Positions 10,944 to 22,835 of a DNA stretch of 64,000 nt are shown here, in pieces. Made by a program: the position numbers and the translations under genes. The DNA comes from Diphasiastrum complanatum (Eukaryota > Streptophyta > Lycopodiopsida > Lycopodiales > Lycopodiaceae). The notes beneath the pieces are model-generated. The model was not told the origin of the DNA. It was given only the letters and a program-made list of their open reading frames with translations, and did not search any database. Each line of letters opens with the position of its first letter. The stretch's first letter is position 1. The DNA lies in NCBI GenBank assembly GCA_029204225.1, contig CM055097.1:29791785-29855784 (forward strand). Reading direction: 5' to 3'.

Positions 10944-13215
10944 GAGAAGATGTGGAGAATTACATAAATAAGTCTATTTGACCTACATATTTCCAAGACT
11001 AGATAGTTGACATGGAATCTTGGCTTTTGCTCTCTATTTTTTGTTTTGTTTAGTTTGTCAAAATCAGGTACCAAACAAAGCACAAAAGATCTTGCAAAAA
11101 TCATCACCAAGGTTGAGATTTTGCTGCATGATTTTGCGATATTTTAAAGTTTGACCTGGTCACCACGAAAGTGGATGTTCCTCATCAGACTGTGAATCAA
11201 TTTTTAGTTAGAGTTTTGAGAATCAAGAATTTAGAATGAGTCTATGCAAATCTTACTTTGATAACGACTTTTGTTCCTTCTGATACGATGATTTGGTTTA
11301 TAGCAAATCACAAGTGAAAAGTGTTTTGTGCATGACTGCCCTTATGACATAGCTTCATCTTTTGACGAATTCTAGGTTTTTATTTTAGTACTACATAATA
11401 ATCAAGAAAAATGTATTGTACAAAGTACAGTACATTCCATCTCAAAAACTTGGAACGGATTTCTATCGTTGGGCTATGCATGATAGAGTTGATCGTCTAA
11501 GATTTTTGGGGTGCACCCTAGAAAGGTTGAATGTCTCTTCTTTATGGTAGATTTATTTTAGACCCACATTGATATGAACTTCTATCCACAACAATTTTTC
11601 AAAGATTTAAGATTTTGTTATTACTAGAATAGATTTTCGAAAATTCCTTATAATTAACATGCTATAGAGCAGTGGGTCTTATGATTTGTGGGTTAATGGA
11701 ATTTATTTCATAAGCATGTTTTTGACTCTAACCATACAAATGTGAAATCGGCTTGATTAGTTTGCATGTGTAAGTGGCCATAAATGATGTATTGAAATAT
11801 ATTCGGGCTAGTAACATTGAAATTTTGTTAGCCTTACTAGATTGTAGGCTGTTACAAAAAAAAGCAAATGACTAGATTCATGCATCAAGAAAGGTCCAAA
11901 AAGGCCGGGCATGAAGTGAACTTGAGATGGGTGTGTGGAGCGAACTTGAGACATGCAAGAAATGCGTTTGGGAATTGGGTTATGTAACAAAAAAAAGAAA
12001 AAATTGTGGAAAAGAAATTAGCAAAAAGTCTTGAAGAGCCACATAATTACCTAATTAGTAACTTGTTAATATAAGCTAACATAGACAATCGTGGAAAAGA
12101 ATAGAAGACAAGCAAAAGGAGACTTTTCATATTTGAAGAGAGCTCACCAACAACTATTGCAACTTGGAATATGTATAGGCAGATATAAAGTCTTTGATCA
12201 ATCAAAGAAACTTTTTTTAGCTCTTGAGAAGAGAAACTTAATGACCTCCATGAAAAGATTTAATTGTTATGGTAAAGAAGTGAGCTGATCAAGTGAAGAA
12301 CTTGCATAGGAAGGCATTATCTATGAAGAATCCAACATCATGACGACAAGTAGTAAAAATTATAAAATTGTTGTCGTTTTTTACAAGGTAGAGGTAGCAA
12401 ATGTGAAGATGACATAGAACCATTGCAAAATAACGTGCTATTTTTTTTTTCTCTTCCTCATTGGTCCTCCAATGATCCTCCAATGAGGAAGAGAAATAGT
12501 CAATTTGCCATTGCAAACAAACCTTGTGGCCAATGTGAAGAAATTCAAACTACCATCATAAAAAGAAACATGTAAAAGCAAGAGGAATTTATAAAAGAGT
12601 GTAGAGAGATTTACAAGTTGCAATGTATAGAATCTAAACCTTTTCAGCTTTATACATTTGTCGATAGCTTTTTAGCTTTATACATTTGTCAACATAACAT
12701 AGTACCACATTTTTAACATTTATGAGTGCTTAGGTGTTTTGGAAAGTCCCCCCCACATGATTGATCATGGCATTTTTTGATGAGAAATGGTTTTTCTTCC
12801 AATCCTCTCTTGCAAAGCCCTTCCAATACAATTCATAGAATAAGTTTCATTGAGAAGGATGTTTGAGACTACCAATGCCTTTCTGGTGCTGGATTTGAAA
12901 ATAAAATTAAATATGTCAGGTTTTGTTCTCAAACATAACAAGCCCCCAAACAAATTGGTTGCCAAAGGGCGTGATGAATCTAAGTTGCAATGATGGTAGG
13001 TAGTGATACTCATTTATTTTGACAACAAAGAGGCAACTACTTTATCGAGCTTCAGAGTGGTCACAACATTACTAGTTATGGTCACTATGAGATTGCCCTG
13101 TGAACATGGAACTAAACATAACATGGGGATACACTTTTTTTTTTTGGCATATTGACACCAACTGAGATTAGCTTGCTCATCACACTATCGAATGCATTTA
13201 GAAAATTGGGAACAA
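10944..13215. other. Unassigned AT-rich sequence
   Basis: No transposon domain, LTR boundary or gene is recognised. Short open frames occur on both strands without motifs. Around 12,466-12,490 a small repeated catt-ggtcctccaatga-like string occurs twice. Confidence 0.3.
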
Positions 13216-13760
13216 CATCATTGTTGGAGGGTTTGCGGATCCCAAGGCAACCCTAACCCTAGTTAATAAGTGAGAGGGATTTGGTACCCTACGTGTGTAA
13301 GTCCAACCCCGTGATCACATAGTTATTTGATTAATTAGAAAGTCTTTAGGCCTTTTTGCAAGACTTTTAATGTCGCAGGGCCTAAATGTCAAGTTAGTGA
13401 ATAAAGTTGGGTTTCCCTCCAATTTGGATGGTTCCCACTCTTTTTAAAATTTGAATAATTAGGGAGGCAAAAATGGACCAATAGGATTCAGAGGCCAGGG
13501 TCCTCCTCTCTACTATAAAAAGGGACCAACTCGAGTTCCTACACATGTTTCATTTCTTCATTTCAATGAAGCAGATTGGTTCTCTTGTGAAATGGATTTA
13601 TGAATGTCCTTGCTCTCTATCACTTTTCCTCCATCTCTCATGCTTTCTTTGTGTTTTGCTGAATGTTGGATTTGATTGTTATTGGGATTGCATGTTATTG
13701 TACTTTCTATGAGGGAGAAAGGGAGAGAGAGAAAGAGTAAGCTACCTTGTTGTGGATGTA
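13216..13760 (+). mobile_element. Possible LTR or promoter segment with TATA box
   Basis: The stretch begins near TGTTGGAGGGTTTGCGGATC, a typical LTR-like start, contains a good TATA box (ctataaaaaggg at about 13,513) and then a CT-rich leader and a purine-rich gagggagaaagggagagag tract near 13,710. No second copy or target duplication is visible, so solo LTR is only a guess. Confidence 0.3.
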
Positions 13761-13799
13761 GTGTTAATGCTTAGGGTTAATGGATGTTAGAGTTAGATG

Positions 13800-14149
13800 T
13801 GAATCTTCCATTCATGTTGAAATCTGAACTATACTATCGCTCTCATGGGAACGAATCTGCGCGTGACAACTAACTTCATCTCTCACTTTGTGCATGCCTT
13901 GCATGTCACTATGGAGCACGACAACCATTGCATGTGATGTGCCATGAGTTTCTACAAGCCTATTATTGACATTTCTATGTCTACATTCTATATGCAAGTT
14001 GTATATGACAAACTAGACTTCAAGAAACCATGTAGCTCGAGTTTCTTCTAGAACAAATTTGGCATTTACAATATGAAACATCACATACATAGAGAAAGAA
14101 ACTTTGCCAAAAGCCTAAAGTCAAGATAGATGATTTTCATTTTTCAACA
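13800..14149 (-). mobile_element. 3' LTR start of minus-strand copia element
   Basis: On the minus strand a polypurine tract is followed at 14,149 by TGTTGAAAAATGAAAATC, the expected 3' LTR start after the RNase H stop. The left limit is not visible; I extend the call only a few hundred bases. Confidence 0.5.
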
Positions 14150-14160
14150 ATCCTCCTAAA
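14150..14160 (-). other. Polypurine tract
   Basis: Reads tttttaggaggat on the minus strand, between the end of the RNase H frame and the LTR TG. Primes plus-strand DNA synthesis in LTR retrotransposons. Confidence 0.65.
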
Positions 14161-14167
14161 AATTAAT

Positions 14168-15300
14168 CTATGTTGACTTGAACATGGATCTTGGAATTAT
14201 TCCAAGATTGGTTCTATGCTTGATGAAGAAATTTTTGCCCAAAGGTTTGGTGAGCAAATCTGCAATACAAGATGATGTGTCGATGCATTCCAAGTAGATT
14301 TCCCCTCCAATGAGCTTCTCTCTCACGAAGTAATGTGCAACTTCGATGTGTTTGCTCCTTGCATGAAATATTGGATTGTTGGCAAGGGCTTGTGCTGAAA
14401 TATTGTCACACATGATCAAAGGTAGGTCATCTCCTTTAATAATCTTTAGCTCCACAAGCAACCTCTTGATCCAAAGCACTTCTTTTGTTGTAGTACTAAG
14501 TGCCTTATGTTCAGCTTCACAAGATGAGAGTAATATGTTATCTTGCTTTTTGGAAAGCCAAGATATCAAATTTCCTCAAGATATATGACATATGCACTTG
14601 TAGATTTCCGATCTACTTTATCACTAGCAAAATCCAAGTCAAAATAGCCAACAATAGAGATCTTCACTTTTGTATACCATAATCATAGGTTGAAGATATG
14701 TATCTAAGTACTCTTTTGGCCATTTTCCAATGATGAATAGTAGGATTTTGCATAGCTTTGATCAACTTATGAACACTAAAACTTACATCAGGCCTAGTTA
14801 TGGTGAGCCAGATTAAGGAGCCTATAAGACTCCTAAAAAGAGCAATGTCCACGAAGGATCTTTCATCACCTTTGTTAGGGTCTTTTACAATTTGCTCCAT
14901 AGGAGTATCAATACTCTTACAATCTAGCATATTGAACTTTTTAACATTGAAAGAGCATACTTGGATTGACAAACAAAAGCTTTCTCATTATGGAAGTCAA
15001 TCTCTAATCCTAAGATGTAATGAATTTTTCCAAGATCTTGCATCTTGAATTTTTTTCCAAGTGCAATTTTGGTTTCTTCAACTAAATTAATATAACTTCT
15101 TGTTAGGATAATATCATCAACATAAATTAGAAGAATGACAATATCACTATCATAGAACTTGACATACAAGGAAGGATCATAGTTACTAAGATTGAATCCT
15201 AGTGAGATAAGGAAAGTATTAAGTCGAGAATATTGGATGGAAGATTCACAAGCTCCCATGTCTTGTTGGCAATCAATGCATCATATTCCTCCTTCATGGC
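14168..15300 (-). pseudogene. Copia reverse transcriptase and RNase H, broken
   Basis: Minus-strand pol of a Ty1/copia element. In order: a short N-terminal piece (KEEYDALIANKTWELVNLP, about 15,300-15,245) joined abruptly to the middle of the domain (SLGFNLSNYDPSLYV), so the first catalytic region is deleted. The YVDD box is intact (LIYVDDIIL, 15,113-15,124). Then RSLIGSLIWLTITRPDVSF, a frameshift, DRKSTSAYVIYL, another frameshift at about 14,570, and RNase H (ISWLSKKQDNILLSSCEAE ... HIEVAHYFVREK ... IADLLTKPLGK). The product would copy element RNA into DNA and remove the RNA strand. At least three frame changes and one internal deletion make it non-functional. Confidence 0.92.
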
Positions 15301-15478
15301 TAGAAACCATTATTTTGAATTGAGTGCATCATATACATCCTTTGGCTCTTCATATGAAATAAAATATGCATAATTAGTGGAGTTGAGTTCCACTTGTTTG
15401 CTTTTATCTCCATATGTAAGCCTCTTAGGCTTGGATCTTTCTCTTTGTGATCTCCAAATTGGGAAACTCCTCCTATAT
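15301..15478 (-). pseudogene. Copia integrase/reverse transcriptase linker fragment
   Basis: The minus strand reads RERSKPKRLTYGDKSKQ and YISYEEPKDVYDALNSK-like sequence, resembling the variable linker between integrase and reverse transcriptase. It is joined at about 15,478 directly to gag (…DHLVQSFAI), so protease and the integrase core are missing from this copy. Confidence 0.65.
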
Positions 15479-15855
15479 GGCAAATGATTGAACAAGATGA
15501 TCATAGTCTTCTTTTAAGCCATTAAGAATGAATTGTACTAGCTCATCTTGATTGATTGTAACACCAACACAAGCGAGCTCCCGATGAAGATCTTTTACTC
15601 TTAGAACATAATTTGATGCACTCTCCTCACTTCTTTGAAAACTTTGAAAAATCTGATTTCTAAGAGTGAGTATTCTAGAAGTGTTCTTAGCTTCATAGAT
15701 TGACTTAAGTGCATTCCAAGCTTCTTTAGCAGTGGTGCAAAATCCTATTTCTCTTAGAATCTCATTAGAGACATTCATTTTAATGAAGTGTAGAGCCATT
15801 CTAGCTCTCTTCCTATACTTTGGTATTTCAAGTTGTGGATCTTCTTGAAGTATCT
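15473..15855 (-). pseudogene. Copia gag fragment
   Basis: The minus strand reads QLEIPKYRKRARMALHFIKM, then KEAWNALKSIYEAKNTSRIL, RNQIFQSFQRSEESASNYVL and VQFILNGLKEDYDHLVQSF. This is the central part of the copia gag (UBN2 family), close to the gag pieces at 3056-3990 and 30,890-31,480. Its reading is open for about 125 codons but it lacks both the N-terminus and the zinc knuckle. At about 15,855 it abuts an unrelated integrase fragment. Confidence 0.9.
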
Positions 15856-15857
15856 AC

Positions 15858-16530
15858 AGTCAGATCGATGGCCTTGTCTTTGTCAAGTCCCTTGCCTTTG
15901 TTGACTGCTGAACTGTGGTGAGTAGCAGGTGTCCTGGGGGTACAGGTAGCACGTCTTGCTCCTCCTCATCTGAACAGTCATTCTGTCCATCTGGAATTTG
16001 AACATCTCCTTCTGGATGCTTAGGGTCGGCTCCCTCTGTTGATGTTGGCAGGTCATAGTAGCCTCTGGTCAAGATTTCGTAGCCGACTGGATCTCCGTCA
16101 GCTATCGTCTTTGACTCATCAAATTTGACTTCTCTAACAGTCTTGATCTGTTTGTTGTCCCTAGATCCTATAGTATGATATATGAACATCATATCCTATG
16201 AGGAATCCATGTTCCCTTTTCATCCAGCTTCTTTCTTTTTGATCTGGAATGTGGGCATATGCGACGCATCCATAAATGTGCACATGTGTCAAACTTGGTT
16301 TGTTGCCCCACCAAACCTCCTGTGGCATGCTATGTGCAACATTGGATCTACCTGTCCGATCTGCAGGTAGTTGGTTATGGCTACTGCTTCAACCCATAAA
16401 AATTTTGATGTCTTTGAATAGGCCATCATGGATCTTGTAGCTTCCATGAGAGTTCGATTTCTCCTCTCTGCCACAACATTGTGTTATGGTGTGTAGGCTG
16501 CAGTCTTCAAGTGAAGTATGCCTTTACTGG
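15858..16530 (-). pseudogene. Copia integrase C-terminal fragment of a second family
   Basis: The minus strand reads KGILHLKTAAYTP, then VAERRNRTLMEATRSMM and KFLWVEAVAITNYLQ, the end of the integrase core (after the DDE Glu region). A deletion and frame changes follow, then YGCVAYAHIPDQKRKKLDEK, IYHTIGSRDNKQIKTVREV and KFDESKTI, the C-terminal and linker portion. Integrase would join element DNA to the chromosome. Spelling of these motifs differs from the neighbouring fragments, which suggests a different copia lineage. Both ends are truncated. Confidence 0.88.
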
Positions 16531-17638
16531 TACAATATTATGCAACTATGCTAGCATTCTTTGCTGGTTTTTGCTTATGAAAATAAAGCTATTGGAGGTT
16601 CATTATATTACTCATTCATGCCTAAGTTCTCAAGGTTTGAATATATTGTCAATTTTTGGCGAATCTATGGTAATTTTCTTCTGTCAAGTGGTACTTGAAG
16701 AAGGACTAGTGCTACCCACTAGTTGTATGGAGTCATATGGAGCTGGATTAGCATCATTTTTGTACTCTCTTACTGATGGATTTCCAAGGTTTGATGGTTT
16801 CTTGTGGCAAGATGGAGATGGAGGCTCATTCATGGAGTTTTATGGTGGAGACATACCAAGAAAGGACAATATCTAAATTAGATCCACAAGTGTGATTGGG
16901 TGGTAAATCAGATCAACCTATCAATCTACACAAGATTAGATGGCATTTAGGTCACAATATCTACATCAAGAAATCTAACAAGAACATTCATTATTGATCA
17001 AAACTTGTACTTGCTATTTTCACACGTGTGAAAACATGTCAGAGTACAGACATCAAGCTAAGAATAAAGTATACTAAGCTTAGAACCCAATGCATAAAAA
17101 CACAAGACAAATAGAGAAAAAACACTAGAATTGCTCCAAAACCAAAATCTAGCTTCCATGTTCATTATGGCCAAATGAGGCACTATATATACAAGAAGGA
17201 GAGCTCGAGCTGCTGCTGAGTCAGTGATCTGGCACGTGCTGAGTCACCTAAGGATCCATCAATCACATCAAACTTGGCACATGATCCATGACTTCCATGA
17301 TTTAAGGCACCTCCTTGATTTTGGGTGATTTCCTACATTATAGGAACCTAGATAAAAATCATCTACAAGTCTAAACTTGACCCCACCAATAGAAAGGTGC
17401 CAAGTGGCATTTAGTTAAAAAAACTAGATTTTGACCTTTTTAGCCAATAGAATTCTAATCAAATGATATGTACATACTAGATGACTAATATAAGTGATAG
17501 ATGCATCTAATTCACACGTAGGAACACTCTCCACACGTGTGTAAACATGATATGTACATGAATTTGGCCTAGATCAAGCATGATTTTGACATTTTCACAG
17601 TATGGTCAAAACTATGCTAAAACTAGTTGAAGATGGAG
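16531..17638. other. Unassigned; contains TATA-like box and an 18-bp palindrome
   Basis: No domain is recognised; the 131-codon plus frame at 16,481-16,876 overlaps the integrase fragment in antisense and shows no motif. A perfect palindrome TTTTCACACGTGTGAAAA lies at 17,017-17,034 and CACACGTGTG at 17,532-17,541. A ctatatata box sits near 17,181. Character is LTR-like but boundaries are not visible. Confidence 0.35.
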
Positions 17639-18010
17639 TGTGAGAAATATCAACTAGTTTAGTCATGTTTAGTTCATTTGGCAGTTTAGGCCAATATGCA
17701 TCTTAAACTTAGAGATAAACATTATGAAGTTATTTTGTCTAAGTTCATTTGAATTACCACTTTTAGAAAGTTTGGGAAAAGGAAGTAGGTCGAGTTTGGG
17801 AAGATTCAAATTTGGATGTTTGGTACATTGAATCTAGTCCTTTTACATCTAGGGCTTGGAATAGATCTAGAAGTTTCCTATTGTTGATAAGATTGGAGAA
17901 GGACATCCAAATAGGGCATAGAACTGCTATAAATAATGTACAAGCGTGGGAAGAGATACATTCTCATTCTCCCTCCCTCCCTCCCTCCCTCCCTCCCTCC
18001 CTCCCTCCCT

Positions 18011-18084
<74 letters not shown>

Positions 18085-18142
18085 CATGCTTATACATGAG
18101 TTCTCTTTGGGTGGGTTCATATATCCATTTTTGCATTTAGGG
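17639..18142 (+). mobile_element. LTR, family C, truncated copy with CCCT/CT microsatellite
   Basis: Begins TGTGAGAAATATCAACTAG and matches the reverse complement of 33,484-34,219 for about 500 bp: cagtttaggccaatatgcat, ggaagtaggtcgagtttggg, gggcatagaactgctataaa and, after the microsatellite, cattcatgcttatacatgag. A TATA box (gctataaat, about 17,930) lies about 40 bp before the repeat. Similarity stops near 18,142, so the 3' third is lost or diverged. Confidence 0.85.
17971..18081. repeat. (CCCT)n-(CT)n compound microsatellite inside LTR C
   Basis: About 48 bp of CCCT repeats followed by about 63 bp of CT. The family-C LTR at 33,484-34,219 has a pure CT/GA array at the same place, so the array is part of the LTR. 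Long Ser/Leu/Pro or Glu/Arg open frames here are artefacts of the repeat. Confidence 0.97.
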
Positions 18143-18464
18143 CCTCTTTCTTAATGGTCATATAGTTGATCTTAGCCTATATAAATTGTCAACTGGAAAA
18201 GTACATCAAGTAATCCTTCTTGAACTCTCCCGATTGGATTAAGATGCCACCAATGGCATTTTAATCATTCTATATCTTAATGATTCTCCTAGAGATTTTA
18301 GTTGAATGAATTATCATATTTTAGAATTGGATTCTAAGGATAGTTGTACTTGAAAGCTTTTTGTGAATTGTCTGCCAGAGTTTGTGTTTAATTTCAAATT
18401 GTAAGTATTATTTTTTCTTTAACTTCAGTCTCCTAAGTTAGGTAATATCTCACTCAATGGTTCA
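18143..18464. other. Unassigned spacer between two LTRs
   Basis: AT-rich sequence without domain or repeat boundary. A short tcatatagttgat string is shared with the 3' part of LTR C, so it may include scrambled LTR C sequence. Confidence 0.3.
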
Positions 18465-18908
18465 TGTAATATGGTAGACCGGCCCTCTAGTGTTCAAGAT
18501 TATTGGTCACGCCAAGATTTATTCCAAGTTAAGGCCCCTGGTTATGACTAATTACCTTGAGAGGACCCGAACACTCTAATTGAGACATATGGAGTATTGC
18601 ATGTCTGTGTAACGGATATAGGCAGGAGGACTGCATGAAGAGATGTAATCTATTTAGAGTTGACCTGCATGGGGGTTGCATGGTTTCATGCACATGACTC
18701 TACTCCCTATATAATGAGGTAAAGATTCTCCCGTCGACATATTGAGTTTAGATTACCAGTTTCGCTCTTCTCCTCTAGCTTTCACATGGCATGGATTGGA
18801 GGCTAGATTCTAGTTTGATCTAGGATTGGTTGGGTGGTTTTGCTCCATAGTTTCTCCTATTGTGTTCTCCTATCCTCATCTTAGGGGGTATCTGTTAGGG
18901 TCCTTACA
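18465..18908 (+). mobile_element. LTR, family B, copy 2
   Basis: About 444 bp similar to 7813-8236 along its length, ending ...ccttaca as that copy does. No primer site follows, so it is a 3' LTR or solo LTR. Flanking pentamers (gttca on the left, caact on the right) do not match each other, nor the flank of copy 1, so the two may not be ends of one element. Confidence 0.72.
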
Positions 18909-21261
18909 CAACTGTCCAAATATTTCTACAATTATTTTCTCTAAGTTCTTTCTTACAAGTCTCATCAATCTCACCAGCTTTGGTGTTTTTCTTATGAATT
19001 GGAGCACAATCGAATGGGAATACAATATGAAGATCAAACTTTTCCATTATTTTAAAATCAAACAAACTAAATCATGTAACGAGAAAAACGATTCACACAA
19101 AACTCCAATAAGTGTCAATAAACAATAGCAATGGATGTTATATAATCTACCTTTCAAACATTTGAATGTGACAAGATCAAGAGTTAGTCCAACAAGAGAT
19201 CAAGAGGATCCAAACTGTAGACCTGTGTTCCGTTAATCAATTGTCACATATGCACATTGCATGTTGAGGTAGGAATAATTAAAAAATTGATGTACAAGCA
19301 TATTTTGTATGTTTGGAAGAACAAGTAAATGCTAGGTTGTTTTCCTTTTCACTATAATGGCTTTAGCATTACTTCATTAAAGTTGCCTGTAATTAATGGA
19401 AAATCCATAAAATTTGGATTCAGGTAGATCTTTTACGGTATTCGACACAAAAGTTTTGTCGAATAAAGAGCTACCTGCAAATATTATCAACTTTAACAAG
19501 TATCTCAAAAGCTTTGGCTTGGTCAATCTTAATGACCGAAATCATCAAGAATATAAACAAACCCATCGGTACACTGAATCAAAAAGGAAATAAAACGACA
19601 AATACCATTTAACTCAATTTACTGGGAGTATCCTTTACTCCAAAGATAAACTGAAAAAAAGCATAGTACCAAGAAATCGAATTTCCTTTTATAGGCCTGG
19701 AGAAAATTACCTTGAAGAACAATATTTTATTATCGAACCTAAACCATGGATCAATCACATAACAGTTAGGATAATAAAATTATTCTCCAAACATTCTCCC
19801 GCCGGATAAGGTCAGGAGAACATGTAATTCCATTCTCAAATGTCGATTTAGGTAGATTTTTTGAAAATTTCCTTTTTAAACTGACGACAACTTTACCCTA
19901 AAAATAAGACTATATTGAGTTCCATAAAGTTTTGGGCCAACCCATCATATCATTAGTTAGCCATGAAACTCACAGTTAGTCTATTTATTAAATGCATGAA
20001 GGCCAAAGCCCAAATGCTTATCTATAAAACACAAGGGGAAGTGGCCGAGGCCACATGGCCCTGCCTTGGCTAAAATGTATTTAAGTAGGTTTATTTTATA
20101 GAACATAGTAAGGACATACATATATATTTTTTATGAAGTTGATTTCGTCATTAGTAAAATATAGTCTCTTTTTCTGAATAAAGATCTCATAGTCACATTT
20201 GTTTCTTTAAGTGGAGTCATGTTTAAGTACATGTGGGAGAACTTTAGTACGTCATTGAAAATAGTATTTTTTCATTTGAAAAAAAATTGTTTACTCTTAA
20301 TGCATATGCATGCTCCAACGTGAGGAACAAGTAAACTATATTTGTGATTGAAGCTGCTATTGAAAAAGCCATAGCAAAAAACTCTTGTTTTGCTTTGATT
20401 GGCTTTCACTTGGTTACTTGGAGGTAAACAATCTTCAACAAATACATGGGTGTCATCAAGGATCCAATGGTTTTGCTATATTTGACTATTTTGTTCAAAT
20501 TTCAAATTCTCTCTCGAGCCTAATTTCGTTATATTTTTTCTTATCTAACAAGTAGTTGGGAAACAAAAAATCCCAAATTTCTTATTTATTTTCAATGTTT
20601 TGAATGTAATGCATACAAAATAGTTTTTCATGATATATCAAGGAACTCATTCGTTGATATACTAGTTTTGTAAGTGAACAATGATATATTTTTTTTTACG
20701 ACTGCAAAAATAGGATAAAATCTAATGTACAAAATCTAAATTTGTAATGATATGAGGAAGTATAATAGGAAAAATATATTTTCTTTTTATTTATAATGAT
20801 AGCAGCGGCACCCTCAAAGCAAAGGCCAAGGACTCAAGAATTAACAACTCCTCAATAAGGGGTGAATGTCCTACACTTCCACCCAGGAAATAACTACTTT
20901 CCCATGAATATTATGCCATGGATTATTAGAGAACTTGATGCCCTAGTTAGCATACATATCTCACTTCAATCATTGCGCCTCTCTGCAAAATTAATATTGT
21001 CATTTTTATTAGATCAAAAAGTTGTGGTTCTAACCAAGGATGTGTTTTCATCCAGCTAGCACCATCATCCCACTATGTGGCCTTGCCTACACAAGACATA
21101 GAGGAGGTATCATTGGTTCATTGTTTATGACTATATGATCATTAGTTCTTGCATTAACCTCATTTGTCTAGTCAAAATTAAAAACTAGGCATGGCTTTTT
21201 TCCTAGTTCTAAATGTCTATGCTCCTAGCATAAAGACCATCACCTAGGATTATAAGGCCAT
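18909..21261. other. Unassigned AT-rich sequence
   Basis: No LTR boundary, domain or convincing gene seen. Open frames at 18,826-19,128 and 20,862-21,059 have no motif and the first begins inside LTR B. Confidence 0.3.
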
Positions 21262-21985
21262 TATTCACCCGATTGTCCGGAACCTCGTCGACCAATCGGC
21301 TATGTCCCGTTGTGTTCAAACTGCTCGGGAGGAGGACACCTTGCTGCAGATTGCCCAAAGCCTCAAAAGCCGAAGGTTCTGTACAAATATGTTCAGTCTC
21401 TAGGTGCAGAGTCAGAAATAAAGAAGAAGCAGGAAGATGCAGTCATTCAGAGGATTGAATGCTCTGACGAAGGCACTCTGCTGGTTACTGATACTAATTG
21501 GCCAAGTGATTGGGAAGACATTTGTAAAGTTTCCACTCAGAGCACTTCAAAATCACCCAAACCAACAAAAGAGAGTTTAGCTAAGACTCGGAAGAATAAG
21601 AGGAAGCATCCGACAAAGAAGTTGAAGAACAAATCTCTTACTCAAAAAGACTTGAAGGACGACTTTGATCCAACCCACTTCAAAAGAAGGTCGCTTTTGA
21701 GGAGGAAGAAGAAGTTCCACCAAGCTCAAAGTTATCCAATGCTATCGTAGACTTCGGGTTGCAGACAAAGAAGCAGTATGATATTGTTTCCGATATTGGC
21801 TCCTTAAGGCCAAATATTACATTTAAGCAGCTCCTATCGGATAACAACTATTATCAGAAGCAGCTGAAGAGTTTATCACAGACAAGGAGGAAGAAGAAAA
21901 TTTCTCTACCTGAGATATCCCTTTTTGTCGTTGACCTTGGAGACCTGGGAGCACAAGAGATTGACGTCTCTATCTCAGGATGTTA
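21262..21985 (+). pseudogene. Retrotransposon gag C-terminus with zinc knuckle, and protease N-terminus
   Basis: One frame reads GHYSPDCPEPRRPIGYVPL (end of a first zinc knuckle) followed by a complete second CCHC knuckle, CSNCSGGGHLAADC, and a Lys-rich tail. A shifted frame (KVAFEEEEEVPPSSKLSNA ...) continues through FGLQTKKQYDIVSDIG to LGAQEIDVSISG and a stop. Two knuckles and this layout suggest Ty3/gypsy rather than copia, but the lineage is not certain. The gag N-terminus is missing. Gag binds the element RNA and builds the particle. At least two frame changes are present. The 1,346-bp tandem duplication begins within this piece, at 21,726. Confidence 0.8.
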
Positions 21986-22237
21986 ATACCAATTGACTCC
22001 GGGTCAACCGTTTTGCTACTTACCTTGAGTTCCACGTCATTTTTCATTTACCTCATCAACGCTCGCGATCAAGTTCTCAAGTGTTATGCTTGCTTCCTTG
22101 CTCACAGTGTGCTATCATCATTTTCAGTGATCAATTGCTATCATCTCATAATTAATCAAGTTGTTGTTTTTACCATCTTGAGCAATGGCATCTTCTTAGT
22201 CTGTGATTCCAGCCAATGTCAATTAGAAGGTGCATAG
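21980..22237 (+). pseudogene. Retrotransposon protease active-site region, copy 1
   Basis: After the frame change at about 21,980 the sequence reads LIPIDSGSTVLLL, where DSGS is the likely catalytic motif of a retroviral-type aspartic protease. The frame continues about 85 codons and stops. Reverse transcriptase, RNase H and integrase do not follow. An almost identical copy is at 23,326-23,583. Confidence 0.65.
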
Positions 22238-22239
22238 CA

Positions 22240-22697
22240 GACTGAATCCCGAAGAATTCCAAATGTTGGCTGATCACTGTGGACTTGGCTACACTTTAAT
22301 AATCGATCTATCTACAATTTTGAAAGAGGCCAGTTATGAGTCCATACAAGGACTGATCGAGGTCACAGACGTTGTAGTTTCATCGTAGGTTCGAGGTGTG
22401 AGGATGGATATTTCAAAGGCAACCTTTGCTGCTACCCTCCATCTGCCTACTCCAACATTATCCAGGTAGGATATCGATGAACCAAATCTCTTCCATGGCA
22501 ATTTCTACATGCCAAGTAAGGGATACAAGATTTCAATGATTAAAGATTCTACTCTGAGGAACTTTTTAAGAACATGTTTTGTTGATCTGGACAACCATGT
22601 TGTTGGCCAATTTCATGAGGCCAAGAGAAGAAAAATTGAAAGACAAATACATTTAAATGAAAGATTATCTCTGATATTGCATAATGCTCCAGAGTAA
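22240..22697 (+). pseudogene. Unrecognised 3' open frame of the element, copy 1
   Basis: One frame reads NPEEFQMLADHCGLGYTLII, IQGLIEVTDVVVSS, a TAG, RMDISKATFAATLHLP, a second stop (tag in aggtagg) and FYMPSKGYKISMIKD, FLRTCFVDLDNHVVGQFHEA, ending about 160 codons on. Composition and codon structure look like real former coding sequence. It lies between protease and polypurine tract, where pol should be, or an extra 3' gene. I do not recognise the family. Confidence 0.5.
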
Positions 22698-22835
22698 TGT
22701 ATACATCTTGTATATATATTGAAGAAAAAGGATTTTTATCTTCCCTGTTTGTTCGAGATCCATTATGGAATGTATTGAAGAAATATCTTTTCTTTGATGT
22801 GTTTTGATTTCAATTGTTCGCGAGGATGCTTCACA

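Noticed and set aside
16481-16876. A plus-strand gene of 131 codons
   Set aside because: Its first part is antisense to the copia integrase fragment and the remainder has no recognisable domain.
17812-18154. Overlapping open frames rich in Pro/Ser/Leu, or Glu/Arg on the other strand
   Set aside because: They are translations of the CCCT/CT microsatellite in three frames and not genes; the same applies to frames through the arrays at 33,815-33,896, 37,527-37,638 and 62,546-62,700.
7813-18908. One 11-kb element bounded by the two family B LTRs
   Set aside because: Orientation fits, but flanking pentamers do not match, the second LTR is not preceded by a clear polypurine tract, and the interval contains fragments of several other elements. 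Left as two independent LTR copies.
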